Below are positions 32,544 through 42,323 of a stretch of 64,000 bases of DNA, one piece after another. Source of the DNA: Caenorhabditis elegans (Eukaryota; Nematoda; Chromadorea; Rhabditida; Rhabditidae); assembly GCF_000002985.6 (NCBI RefSeq), contig NC_003282.8, positions 744,001 to 808,000 on the forward strand, given 5' to 3'. A model generated the notes under the pieces. The model was not told where the DNA came from, searched no databases, and saw only the letters and a list, made by a program, of their open reading frames with translations. How positions within the stretch are numbered: position 1 is the first letter of the stretch; every line of letters starts with the position of its first letter. The translations under genes were made by a program, and so were the position numbers.

Positions 32544-34816
32544 AATTATTATATCGATTTTTTAGACATTTTGTTTTTATTGATTTTTTTCTTCTTTTTG
32601 TTATTTTCCTTTTTTTTTACACTTTCAGAACAAATAAATAGTGGTAGACTTTTTATTTTTTCAATTATCGAAAATCCCTGAGAGCTGAAAAAGTTGTAGG
32701 CGAAAATCGTCGAAAGTTGTAGAAATTTGGGGGAAAAAAATGTAAAAAACAGACTCGTTTGAGATTTACACCCATCCTGGGGTGAGCGGCAAACGATTTT
32801 TCCGGCAAATTGCCGATTTGCCGAGTTTGCCGGAAAAACGGCAATTTGTCGAAAATTTTCGGCAAGTTGTGGTTTTGGCCTTTTTCTTGGAAATTTCAGA
32901 ATTTCAATTTCAAATGGCCAAATTTAACACAGCCTATGAATGTTCCTACATTTATTTTGATAAGTAAGCGAATTCTGTGAAAATAACTTAAAAAAAACGG
33001 AAAAAAAAAACTCAAAATGACACAGTTTTAAGTGTTTCCGTCTTGTAAAAAATCCCTCTAGACATTTCCGGCAAACGACAAATCGGCAAATAGCGGGAAT
33101 TGAAAATTTCCGGCAAACCGGCAATTTGCTGATTGGCCGAATTTGTCGACAAATAAATTTGCCGAACGGCAATTGCCGCCCAGCATTATTAAAAGGAATT
33201 TGAAAACCTTTTTTGTTGAAAACTGTTGAGTTTGAAAATATTCTCCAATTTTTCATTACAATCATTCAGAAAACGGTTATATTTTTTCTTCTTCAGGCAC
33301 TCAAGGTCCTTATACCTATACACACTACACGTCTAGTATTATCAGCTGTGTTTGTTTCTTATCATTATCAACATGGGCACATTCGTGCACATTTGGGCTC
33401 CCTTTCCCGGTTTTCGGACGACGAAAAGTATTTCATTTTCGACTTTTTGCCCCCTCGTGACACGAATTTCTCGCTGGGAATTGATTTTTGTCAGTAAAAT
33501 TAAATTTTAAACCTTAAACTCCGAAAATCCAACCACGTATTTGTAGAAACTCCATTCTATCCGCCAATCTCTGATCTATTGCTACTAAACTATAGATTTA
33601 TTTTCTTCCGACTTTCCGTTATCAATTTTTTTATTATTTTCGCAAAAATTGCGACAATTCTGCAGCTAGTTTTGATACAAAAGATCAAACATTGAAAATT
33701 TCCTTTTTAGTTTTAAATTGTGCTCAAAAAATTTTCCAACTGAAAATTATCATTCATCTGGAAAGTTCTTAAAAATTTGAGAGTTCAAAATTTCATATTT
33801 CAAAAGTTTACTGAAATCCAAATCCAAATTCTATTTTCTTTTTTTTTTCAAAAGAACTCCTGGAAAATTTTGAAAGCTTCTAGAAAAGTGGAGAAATCTT
33901 GAACATTTCTGAAAATGTTCAGAAATCCCTGAAATAAATGTATTTTTTCCCAAGTTCTAGAAACTTCCGTGACGCTTCCGAAATGTTCGCCTAAGAAGTC
34001 GTCAATGTTTGGAAGTTTGTGAAAATATCGAGAAAAGTTTTGGAGGTTAAAAAAAGTTTGAGAAACTTCTAGAAAATTTGTACCAAAATCATTCACATCA
34101 GTTGCTTTAAAATTTTATTTGATTTCTAGTGAGCCTTTTAGGGTTCGGAAAAGTTTCAAATCTGTGATAGAAATGAAGTAACTACATACAAATGTATGTA
34201 CATAACTGTTTATCACCTATTGAATAAACCAAATGCCCTCCATAATAGTGTTTGTAAACATGACGAGACTGAACTCGGACGTTTTAAATTCAAGTAGCAC
34301 AACGCTAATGAAAGTTCTAAAGTTTTGATTCTCAACCATTTTGTGGGTGTCACTGATATCGGCAGTTGCCGAAGTTGCAGAACCCCAAAACATTTCGGGC
34401 ACCGGCAACTTTTTGCTTGCCGAAACTTCGGCAATTTTTTGGCAACCGGCAACTTGGTTACCGGTTGCCGCACAGCCCTGAGTGTCACAGTGTCCCATGA
34501 GGTTCTTTTCGTTTTCTTAGGCTTTCAAGAGGAAATTCAAGTAAAAATTCGACAAAACCTTCTGCTCTACTAATTTGATTAACTCCATTTTCAAACCCGC
34601 CTTGTTAATTTCCACTCAATTTTTACCGGCTCTTATCACCCAGTCATCACGCTGTTATTTCCCTGTATACAAACTGTGTGACTCTTGGTCAATTATTATT
34701 TTTTTCTTCAAACAGACCAGTCTTATCATCTTTTGGTATGTTTTCAACATTTCAACTTTTTTGTCTCAAAATTAAGAGGATTTATGTACCTATTCTTCCA
34801 GATTTTCTTCACCCCA
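32544..34816. other. Intergenic region, L2 to UGT
   Basis: No gene that I can support. AATAAA at 32633-32638 is the likely L2 poly(A) signal. A TTGCCG element lies at 32765-33185. A less A/T-rich block at about 33298-33480 is open in one frame but has no family resemblance. A second small TTGCCG/CGGCAA palindromic cluster lies at 34340-34485. TTATCA/TGATAA (GATA-type) words are frequent between 33340 and 33375 and upstream of the UGT, compatible with gut expression, but not proof of it. Confidence 0.5.
32765..33185. repeat. TTGCCG/CGGCAA dispersed element, copy B
   Basis: Ends carry TTGCCG-rich inverted words (GGCAAATTGCCGATTTGCCG near 32802). The core has TTTCAGAATTTCAATTTCAA, AATGTTCCTACATTTATTTT and AAGTGTTTCCGTCTTGTAAA. 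Copy D at 37880-38315 matches in order and spacing over about 430 bp, so this is a defined interspersed family. Confidence 0.75.
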
Positions 34817-37800
34817 ATGACGTCACCAATCCGATGTCTCGTATTCCTCTTCACCCTGCCACGTGTCATACAAACTCTACACGTGTTGTTTTACATATTG
34901 CTCCTTGGAAAGTCCCATATAGACTTTACGGACTCACTTATAGAGTCTCTAGTGGAAAATGGACATACTGTGGTGGGTTTTGGCAAGAAAATTGAACTAC
35001 ACCAAAATTCAGAAATTTAGGATTTAATAATTGCTAGAATGAATAGTCACGTGAAAAGCAATGGAACAAATATGGTGACAAGGAAGTATACTTACGGATT
35101 TCAGGTGAGTCTTGTACTAGTTTTTCGATGCACCATGTCGAGAATCGGAATACTTCCTTAAGCCTAAGCCTAATCCTAAACCTAAGCATAAGATGTGGGG
35201 ACAAGGAAGTGAACTTTCTGATTTCAAGTGAGAATCGTCCTAGTTTTTCGATGCACCATATCTGAAAACCGAAAACTCCCTTAAGCCTAAGCATAAGCCT
35301 GAGACTAAGCCTAAGTCTAATTCTTGGTTGCCTCGGCCAACGGGAACCTTTTGAAAAATAAAAAAAACGCTGTAAACCCAAGTCTAAACAGGGTCACTAG
35401 CTAACGCTCGCCACTGACGTCAAGCCTAAGCCTAAGCCTAGGCCTAAACCTAAGCTTAAGCCTAAGTTTGGTCAATTTTGAAGATATCAGAGGCTACCAA
35501 AATTGAGCAAAGAAAATTTGTCGATGCACCATGTTTTACCATTTAATGTTAGCTTAGCAGCCTAACACTGTTCATATTCAAGAACAAAACCGAGTTTAAG
35601 GCCAACAAGAAAGTAATAAATAATCGAATCACCGTGCCCAAATATGTTAGATCTCGCCGCGATTTTTTTAAATTTTTTTGAGTTGGCGATTTCTGACAGG
35701 TCTAAGGATACTCAATATATAAGCTATCTGAAGCTTTAAGGAAGAAAGCCCTTGGAACAAGGCACCTCATCTGCTGAACCCATTTAAAGGCCGGGAACGA
35801 ACATGGAATGAGCATACGTATTACATGGATATTGTCACGGACCTTTGTGAAAGTGAGTTTGTTAACGATTTTACATAATCTGTGCATGTGTTTTCTATTC
35901 CAGTTGGGCTCTCCGACGCGGGCCTCCATGCTTTTATATCATCCCAGAAGTACGATATAGGAATTGCTACGGAGTATGAGAATTGTGGAGTTGCACTGAT
36001 GAAGTACTACAAGATCCCATCAATTGTGTCGGTTAGCTCACTTCCGATTCTGGACCGGCAGAGTCTGGCAGCAGGAATGCCGAACTCTCCTGCGGTTACT
36101 CAAGGTAAATTCGGCATATCTCGGTTGGGAATAAAATTATCAAAAACTTCACTATAAGTCTGCAGTTGAGATTTTCTAGATAGCTTTAAATACATCGCTC
36201 TAAAATGAGCAGAGATATACGTTGCCAAAGTAAAAAGGGATGTTTTTGTAAAAAAAATACATGGTGTATCAAAAACCCCTTAACTATGTAGGACAGTCGC
36301 CTTTGCACTTATAATAGTTTTTTCAGCAATCTTCGAAGCTGAAGACCTTACCACATACTGGGGAAAGTTCAGAAACTTCCTAAACTGGGCACACATCACC
36401 CTGATCATCAATCCCTACTGCGAAAAACATCAGTCAGAGGTTATTAAAAAACACCTCGGCGAAAACTTTGACACTTCTAACCTCATCGAATCACTCGATT
36501 TGGCATTTGTCAATTCCAATGAATTAATTGAGACACCACGTGTCTCTAGCCACAAGATTAAGTATATCGGAGGAATCAACTTGAAGAAGAGCAAGGATCG
36601 GTTGGATGAGGAGGTGGAGAAAGTGATCACGCAGAAGCCAATCGGGAATGGGATTGTGGTGTTTTGCTTTGGAACCCAGGTGAGCTTTTGGACTTAGAGC
36701 TTGTTATGGAAGTGGGAGTGACTACAGAAATCCCGTACAGTAGAGTTCTGTAAAATTACTGAAAGATTATTTTGATAGGTTCAATAGGGACATGATATAA
36801 ATTCTGTGAAGCTAGTGTTGAAGTAATGAAGGGATATTGTATGTTGCGTAATGTTATCTTGCTAAAGAAATGCGTACTGTTTTATTACTTTAAGGGTACT
36901 GTTGTGACTCTTTTTCGATATGCCTCCTGTAAGAATAATGTAGAAATATTGTATGTAGTATTATTCTGTAGATTCACCCAGCCAAACATGATATCATGTT
37001 AATCATTATCGTAATTATTAACTTCACAAGGTGGGTCAAAATTGAAGGCACACCTTTCCAGGAGAGTATATTACATTACACGGTTCATATATATTTGTGT
37101 TACCATAGCTGTGCCGTGTTAGTGAGTGAGTTAGGCTACCCTCGCCGAATTTGATCACCTTGTAAAATTTGCCAATCTGAATGCTCCTGTCAATCATAAA
37201 CTACTAGAATTGTGAGAAAAGTTTGTTTCTTTGCCCAGTTTGATGATTTTGTATATTGATTTTTTGTAGTTTGAAAATTTAGTGCCTGCCAATTATAGTA
37301 TTCCTCAATAGATAGTAAATAATGTCAATCAAACGTAGAAGTGGAATGAAGGGCTACAGTGAAGGGGAGATGTGAACAAATGTTTTGAATTGCTTCATAG
37401 TTTGAAGTCTAAAGTAAGGGCAGAACTTGAATTCTAAAGTTAATTGGTCTAGAAGCGCGTTCTGGCAGAAGCTTGAGTTTTGCCGCTTAATTAAGCAAAT
37501 TGCCGGAATTGAAAATTTCCGGCGATTCGGCGAACCGGCAATTTGCCGATTCGCCGAAAATTTTCGGCAAATTGTGCTTTTGCACCTTTTTTTTTTGGAA
37601 ATTTCAGAATTTCAATTTCAAATGACAAAATTAAACGCATCTTATGAATGTTCCTACATCTATTTTGAAAAGTAAGCGAATTCTATGAAAATAAGTAGAA
37701 AAAACACGGAAAAAAATTCCAAAAGACACAGTTGCTGAAAGTCAAATTTCTTTTTCAAATTTTGAAATATACTTACTATTAGGTTTGAAAACTGCAGGCG

Positions 37801-40121
37801 CACCGCTGATAGATATACGATTGTTCAATTATTTTGAGCCAGTAAAAAATATTCAAAAACAATTCAGACTTGTTTGAGATTTACACCCAGCCAGGGGTGA
37901 GCGGATTGCCGGAATTGAAAAATTGCCGGAATTGAAAATTTCCGGCAAACCGGCAAATTGTCGATTTGCCGAGTTTGCCGGAAAAACGGCAATTTGTCGA
38001 AAATTTTCGGCAAGTTGTGGTTTTGACCTTTTTCTTGGAAATTTCAGAATTTCAATTTCAAATGGCCAAATTAAACACATCCTATGAATTTTCCTGCATC
38101 TATTTTGATAAGTAAGCAAATTCTGTGAAAATAACTAGAAAAAACGGAAAAAATTCAAAATGACATAGTTTCAAGTGTTTCCGTCTTCTAAAAAATCCCT
38201 CTAGACATTTCCGGCAAATCTGAAATCTGGCAAACGGCAAATTGGCAAACCGGCAGATTGCCGGAATTGAAAATTTCCGGCAAATAAATTTGCCGAATAT
38301 TGCCGACCACCCCTGATTTCAGTGTTTCACTCGAGCGCACTTTTGGAGTTGCACCATCTTTATTTTTTGCGTTAACTAACCCCTATTTTTATAAACATGT
38401 TGTGTGGTCCTGTACATCTATAGTTTGATCTAATAGGTCTGTTTACGGGTTTATTGTGACCTACAATATTGCCGCTAGCTCTGTTGTTCTTCCCCCTCTC
38501 TGTGTTGGCGCTCCCAATGCCTAGCCGCAGACCGTTGCTATTCTGGGGGTAAATAGTCGACCATCAGTCGATATTTTATAACCACACAAACTACACACTC
38601 AACCAGGAACCTAATTAGTCGAGTGTCAAACACCGTTCTTATCAGCGTTAGACGAAGGACAGCTGCCAAAACAATGCTTGAAAACTGTGACGGGAGTATA
38701 AGCAAAATTGTGTAGTTGGGAGTTTTGGTGGAAACTGCCTAGGTAGCTTGGTTCAGATGTGGCGAGGGTACTAAGAAGGGGCCGTATCTTTTTTTTGGAA
38801 AACAAATATTTTAGGAATTCTGAAAGTTTATTTTTTTTTTGATTTTGATTTGATCCTAAGCCTGATCATAAGTCTGAGCTTAAGCCTTAGCCTAAGCATA
38901 AGCCTAAGCCTAGGCATAAGCCTAACCCTAAATCTGCTAACTAAACATCTTTTCAGGTTCCATCCTCCCTCTTCCCCATCGAGGTCCGCCGGGCCTTTGC
39001 CCAGGCTTTCCGCCACTTCCCAGACTTTACATTTGTCTGGAAATACGAGATGCAAGATGGGGACGAGCAGATCTTCGCGAACACAACTAACCTGAGACTT
39101 CTCAAATGGCTCCCGCAGACTGATTTGTTGAGTGAGTCGGTTTTTGGCCTGAAAAAAAAACGGTTTTTTTCTTTTTTCAGACGACGCTCGCACCAAGGCC
39201 TTCATCTCGCACGTCGGGCTGAACTCCTACCTGGAATCCTCCTACGCGGGGGTTCCGATTCTTGCAGTTCCCCTGTTCGCGGATCAACCTCACAATGCGT
39301 TCTCGGGGATGTCAATTGGGACAACTTATATGCTGGATAAGACACGGTTGACTACCCCGAACATTGTGAAGGGATTGGAGGCAGTTCTGTATGATTCGAG
39401 GTGAGCGGGGGAACTTGAAAGATTAGTAGTTTGTGGCCCGTAGTCCGTAGTCCTTAGTCTTCAATCTTTAGCCCGTAGTCCGTAGTCCGTAGTCCGTATT
39501 CCATAGTCCGTTTTCCGTTTTCAGTGTTCCTTCCTCAGACCTCATTCTTCAATCTTTAGTCCTTAATCCTTAGTCCTCAAATCTTAGTCTTCAGTCCTTA
39601 GTCCTTAGCTCCTTGACATGGTGCATCGATACATCTTCAACAGCTCTTCAAATCTCAATCAATTTTGTAGTTATCAAAAAAATTTCCAACTTACAAAATA
39701 TTAGTTATTAAATTTTCTATAATTTTGCAGTTAAAAGTTTTCTGATATCTCAAAATTTGAGCAAGTAATGAGCTCCAGAAAAGCAGAATGGAGACATGGT
39801 GTATCGAATAACAAAAAAACTTTTTTCAGCTACACCCTTAACGCCAAACGGATTTCAAAAATGCTCCATGAACGTCCAAACCCGCCCAAGAAAATTTTCG
39901 TTGAGTGGATCGAATTTGCCTCCCGAAACCCCCTACTTCATCGGAATCTCAACCTTATTGGACAAAATATGTCCGTTTTTGAATATTACTGTTTGGATAT
40001 TATTAGTTTTTGTATATTATTATTATCAATTGTAATTAGTGTGTTCTATTTGGGCACTGGATGGGTGTCCAGGATGGGCCGACGGGTATTTGGAATTTTG
40101 AAGAAACGAAAAGTTGAATGA
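34817..40121 (+). CDS. UDP-glucuronosyltransferase (UGT)
   Basis: The product is a 530-aa ER-membrane enzyme that transfers a sugar from a UDP-sugar to lipophilic compounds. Exons: 34817-34972, 35021-35104, 35741-35852, 35904-36104, 36327-36679, 38957-39131, 39181-39400, 39830-40121. A hydrophobic N-terminus precedes GKSHIDFTDSLIESLVENGH. The donor-binding half has WLPQTDLLND (353-362), AFISHVGLNSYLESSYAGVP and PLFADQPHNA. A membrane anchor lies at about 485-509, followed by a Lys/Arg tail (KKRKVE) fitting ER retention. Residue 372 is Val where the family signature has Gly, Ala, Ser, Thr or Cys between His and Gly. The exon 3 acceptor (TTTAAG at 35735-35740) is the weakest junction, chosen for frame and homology (EESPWNKAPHLLNPFKGRER). 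The start follows TTCTTCCAG. Intron 5 (2.3 kb) carries two TTGCCG elements and TTAGGC repeats. Confidence 0.88.
35085..35310 (+). repeat. Tandem duplication of exon 2 end inside UGT intron
   Basis: The block from exon 2 (GGTGACAAGGAAGTATACTT) through its donor to TTTTTCGATGCACCAT and a CTTAAGCCTAAGCC run is repeated about 115 bp downstream (GGGGACAAGGAAGTGAACTT...). It includes a pseudo-donor AAGTGAGA. The second copy is not a usable exon in frame. Confidence 0.65.
35418..35472 (-). repeat. Telomere-like repeats in UGT intron 2
   Basis: CCTAAGCCTAAGCCTAGGCC-type sequence has the G-rich (TTAGGC) strand on minus. With the runs at 35155-35190 and 35280-35325 it makes three telomere-like patches in one 636-bp intron. 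Confidence 0.65.
37490..37740. repeat. TTGCCG/CGGCAA dispersed element, copy C
   Basis: GCAAATTGCCGGAATTGAAA and GCCGATTCGCCGAAAATTTT are followed by the family core TTTCAGAATTTCAATTTCAA and AATGTTCCTACATCTATTTT. It is a partial copy in UGT intron 5, truncated on the right. Confidence 0.7.
37880..38315. repeat. TTGCCG/CGGCAA dispersed element, copy D
   Basis: A near full-length copy matching 32765-33185: same end words, the same core and a final GCAAATAAATTTGCCGAAT. It is in UGT intron 5, 150 bp after copy C and in the same orientation. Confidence 0.75.
38850..38936 (-). repeat. Telomere-like repeats just upstream of UGT exon 6
   Basis: GCCTAAGCATAAGCCTAAGC-type sequence ends about 20 bases before exon 6. 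The G-rich strand is minus. Confidence 0.65.
39418..39605 (+). repeat. GTAGTCCGTAGTCC low-complexity array
   Basis: About 18 units of the 7-base type TAGTCCG/TAGTCCT fill much of UGT intron 7. Simple tandem, not coding. Confidence 0.7.
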
Positions 40122-42323
40122 ATTCTTTGATTTTTTTTCTTCAAAATCTAGTTTTCCACTCCATATTTATAAAAATGTTGAATTTTGCTTGCTGAGAGCT
40201 TTCATTTAAGTATAATCATGACCTACTTTCCACAAATTTGAAATTTTTTGGGTCCCGCCACGAAATCCCCCGGGTTACTGTAGTTTTTGTGGTATCCCTA
40301 AGCTGCTCAATTTGGGGCTAAGAATGATATTATTATAGTTAAATACAAACAAATGATAAGCTGAATTTAAAAAAAATCAATAATTTGATTTAAAAATATT
40401 TGGACAAAAATTTAAAAAAAAACAAGTATTTTTGGATTTTTTTCTCCAAATTTCGAGAACTTATCAGTTTCACTTTACTTTTTGAGTTCCACTCGCCGAG
40501 AGCTTCCATTTAAGTATAATTATGACATACTTGCTTAAAGTTGGGTCCCACCGCGAAAGCTACAGTAACCCTGGAGGTTTTCGTGACGGGACCCAACTTT
40601 TGTCAAATTTATTGAGAGTAGGGGATGATTCAACTTATTTTGAAGCTCTCCGCGAGCTATGTTAACATATTTTATTAAAAAATTTTTTAAAAGTTTGCTC
40701 CACCCACTTTGGGTCCCACCACGAAAACAAACAGCAATAATTCTCTTTTTGAACTTTTAACACAAAATTCGAATGAAGCTTGCTGAAAGCTTTAAAATAA
40801 GTATAATCATGATCTACTTTGCTAAATTTTGAAAAAGTTTGGGTTACACCATGAAAAGTACAGTAACCCTGGGGATTTCGTGGTGGGACCCAAGAATTTT
40901 CAAATTAGTGAAAAGTTGGTCATGATTATACTTATTTTGAAGCTCTCGGCAAGCTTAATTCGAATTTCTGCCTCTTCCTGTATTAAATCCGGAAATTGCA
41001 TTCTTGACAGAAATAAAAAATAAGGGCAACTTTTAGACACGTGAGTGTCCGACAAAAATGTACAAACTTTGAGCTTTAATAACTTGGCTCATAGCTGGCG
41101 CTTTTGCATTCACTAAGTGCGAATGACTCAAAAATAGTTGCCCCACCATGGTCATTATTGAGGGGATTGGTTTTGGGAAGGGTAGAACACTGATTTGCGC
41201 GGGTTTCTGGAGACCGCGAAAATTGAATATTTTCTTTGTACTGAAGAGTTTTATATTTTTCAATCCCATACGAGCAGTTTTTCTGACATTTGGTTCCAAT
41301 TTGTGCACAAGAGAGAACTTCGAATTACCAATTTTTTGAAACTATTTTGAAATAAATTGACCAACTTTCCAAAATGTAGGCCATCATTCAAATTTTGCAA
41401 AATTAAAAGGATGGATTAAACGTGAAAAACTTTTCTACCACTCTCTCTCTCTCTCTATTTTGGGGATGAATTCGATCATTTTCATTTCTTATTTTTATAA
41501 TGTGAGGAGAATTTAATTTTAAAGATTTTTCGAGATTTTTACTTTTTCTCGAATCGCACCAGGGTTGTGCCGCAAATTTGCCGAATTTGCCGAGCTCGGC
41601 AAATTTTGAACTTCGTCGCACACATCAAAAATTTGGCATTACACTTTTGACGAAAACTATTGGCTTTTGTCTACAAAAGTTTAGTAAAATAGCACAAAAT
41701 TGAGTTATTGTGATGGTTAATCGAAATTTTGAAATTTGCCGCACACCCCTGGACCACACTATTCGAACATTTTGGCCAATTTTAACCTCACTAGGCAGGC
41801 TGGAGGATGCTATCGTATTTCCCTCAAACCCAAAAATCAGAGATTAGAGCCGCCCTCTTACTCTTAGAAACTTTGAGTCACTTGTATCCCTACTCCCAGC
41901 AGAGCAGGCCGGAAGCCTTCTATGAGACGTATGTTTCTATAACTACGTCTGTTTTTGGAAAGAACAGTCAATCCGGATTGAGGGCCGCAGGCCCGAATAC
42001 ACATAGAAGTGTTGGACAATCGTTGAACCTACTCTAAGCCCAATAAATCAGGTTGAGGGCCGCAGGCCCGAATACACTTAAAAAAGACCCAGAAAAATAT
42101 TATCTTCAAATGACCATGGCTCAGTCAATTTTGTTTAAAAAAGATCCAAATTTTCCCCAGTTTACCAACTTAATCTACTGCGAAGCCTAGCGCGCTTGAC
42201 GCGCTAGTCATACTAAATAAAAAATAATGAATTCAACAAAAAAGTATTCATTTCAAAAAAAAGATCAAATTCAAGTCAACAGATCAAACAGTACAAAAAT
42301 CAAAATTCAACGACAAAAAATGC
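40122..42323. other. Intergenic region between convergent UGT and RPAP1 genes
   Basis: No gene seen. About 40180-40970 holds foldback repeats (AGCTTTCATTTAAGTATAAT ... GGGTCCCGCCACGAAA). A (TC)n run lies at about 41441-41456. A GGGCCGCAGGCCCGAATACA direct repeat occurs at about 41982 and 42057. A hairpin with an 8-bp stem CTAGCGCG/CGCGCTAG lies at 42187-42207. An open stretch at 41807-42037 has no family resemblance. Confidence 0.5.
40180..40970. repeat. Foldback element cluster, AAGTATAATCATGAC family
   Basis: Several inverted-repeat units carry outer words GAGAGCTTTCATTTAAGTAT and GATTATACTTATTTTGAAGC. Inner words are GGGTCCCACCACGAAA and TACAGTAACCCTGG. The same family recurs many times between 55990 and 59320. 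Confidence 0.75.

Noticed and set aside
33213-33497. ORF of 94 codons between L2 and UGT
   Set aside because: It begins in A/T repeat, has no homology I can name, and has no acceptor at a sensible place.
42187-42207. GC-rich hairpin resembling a bacterial terminator
   Set aside because: The window is nuclear DNA of a nematode; the hairpin is not followed by a T-run and is better regarded as a repeat fragment.
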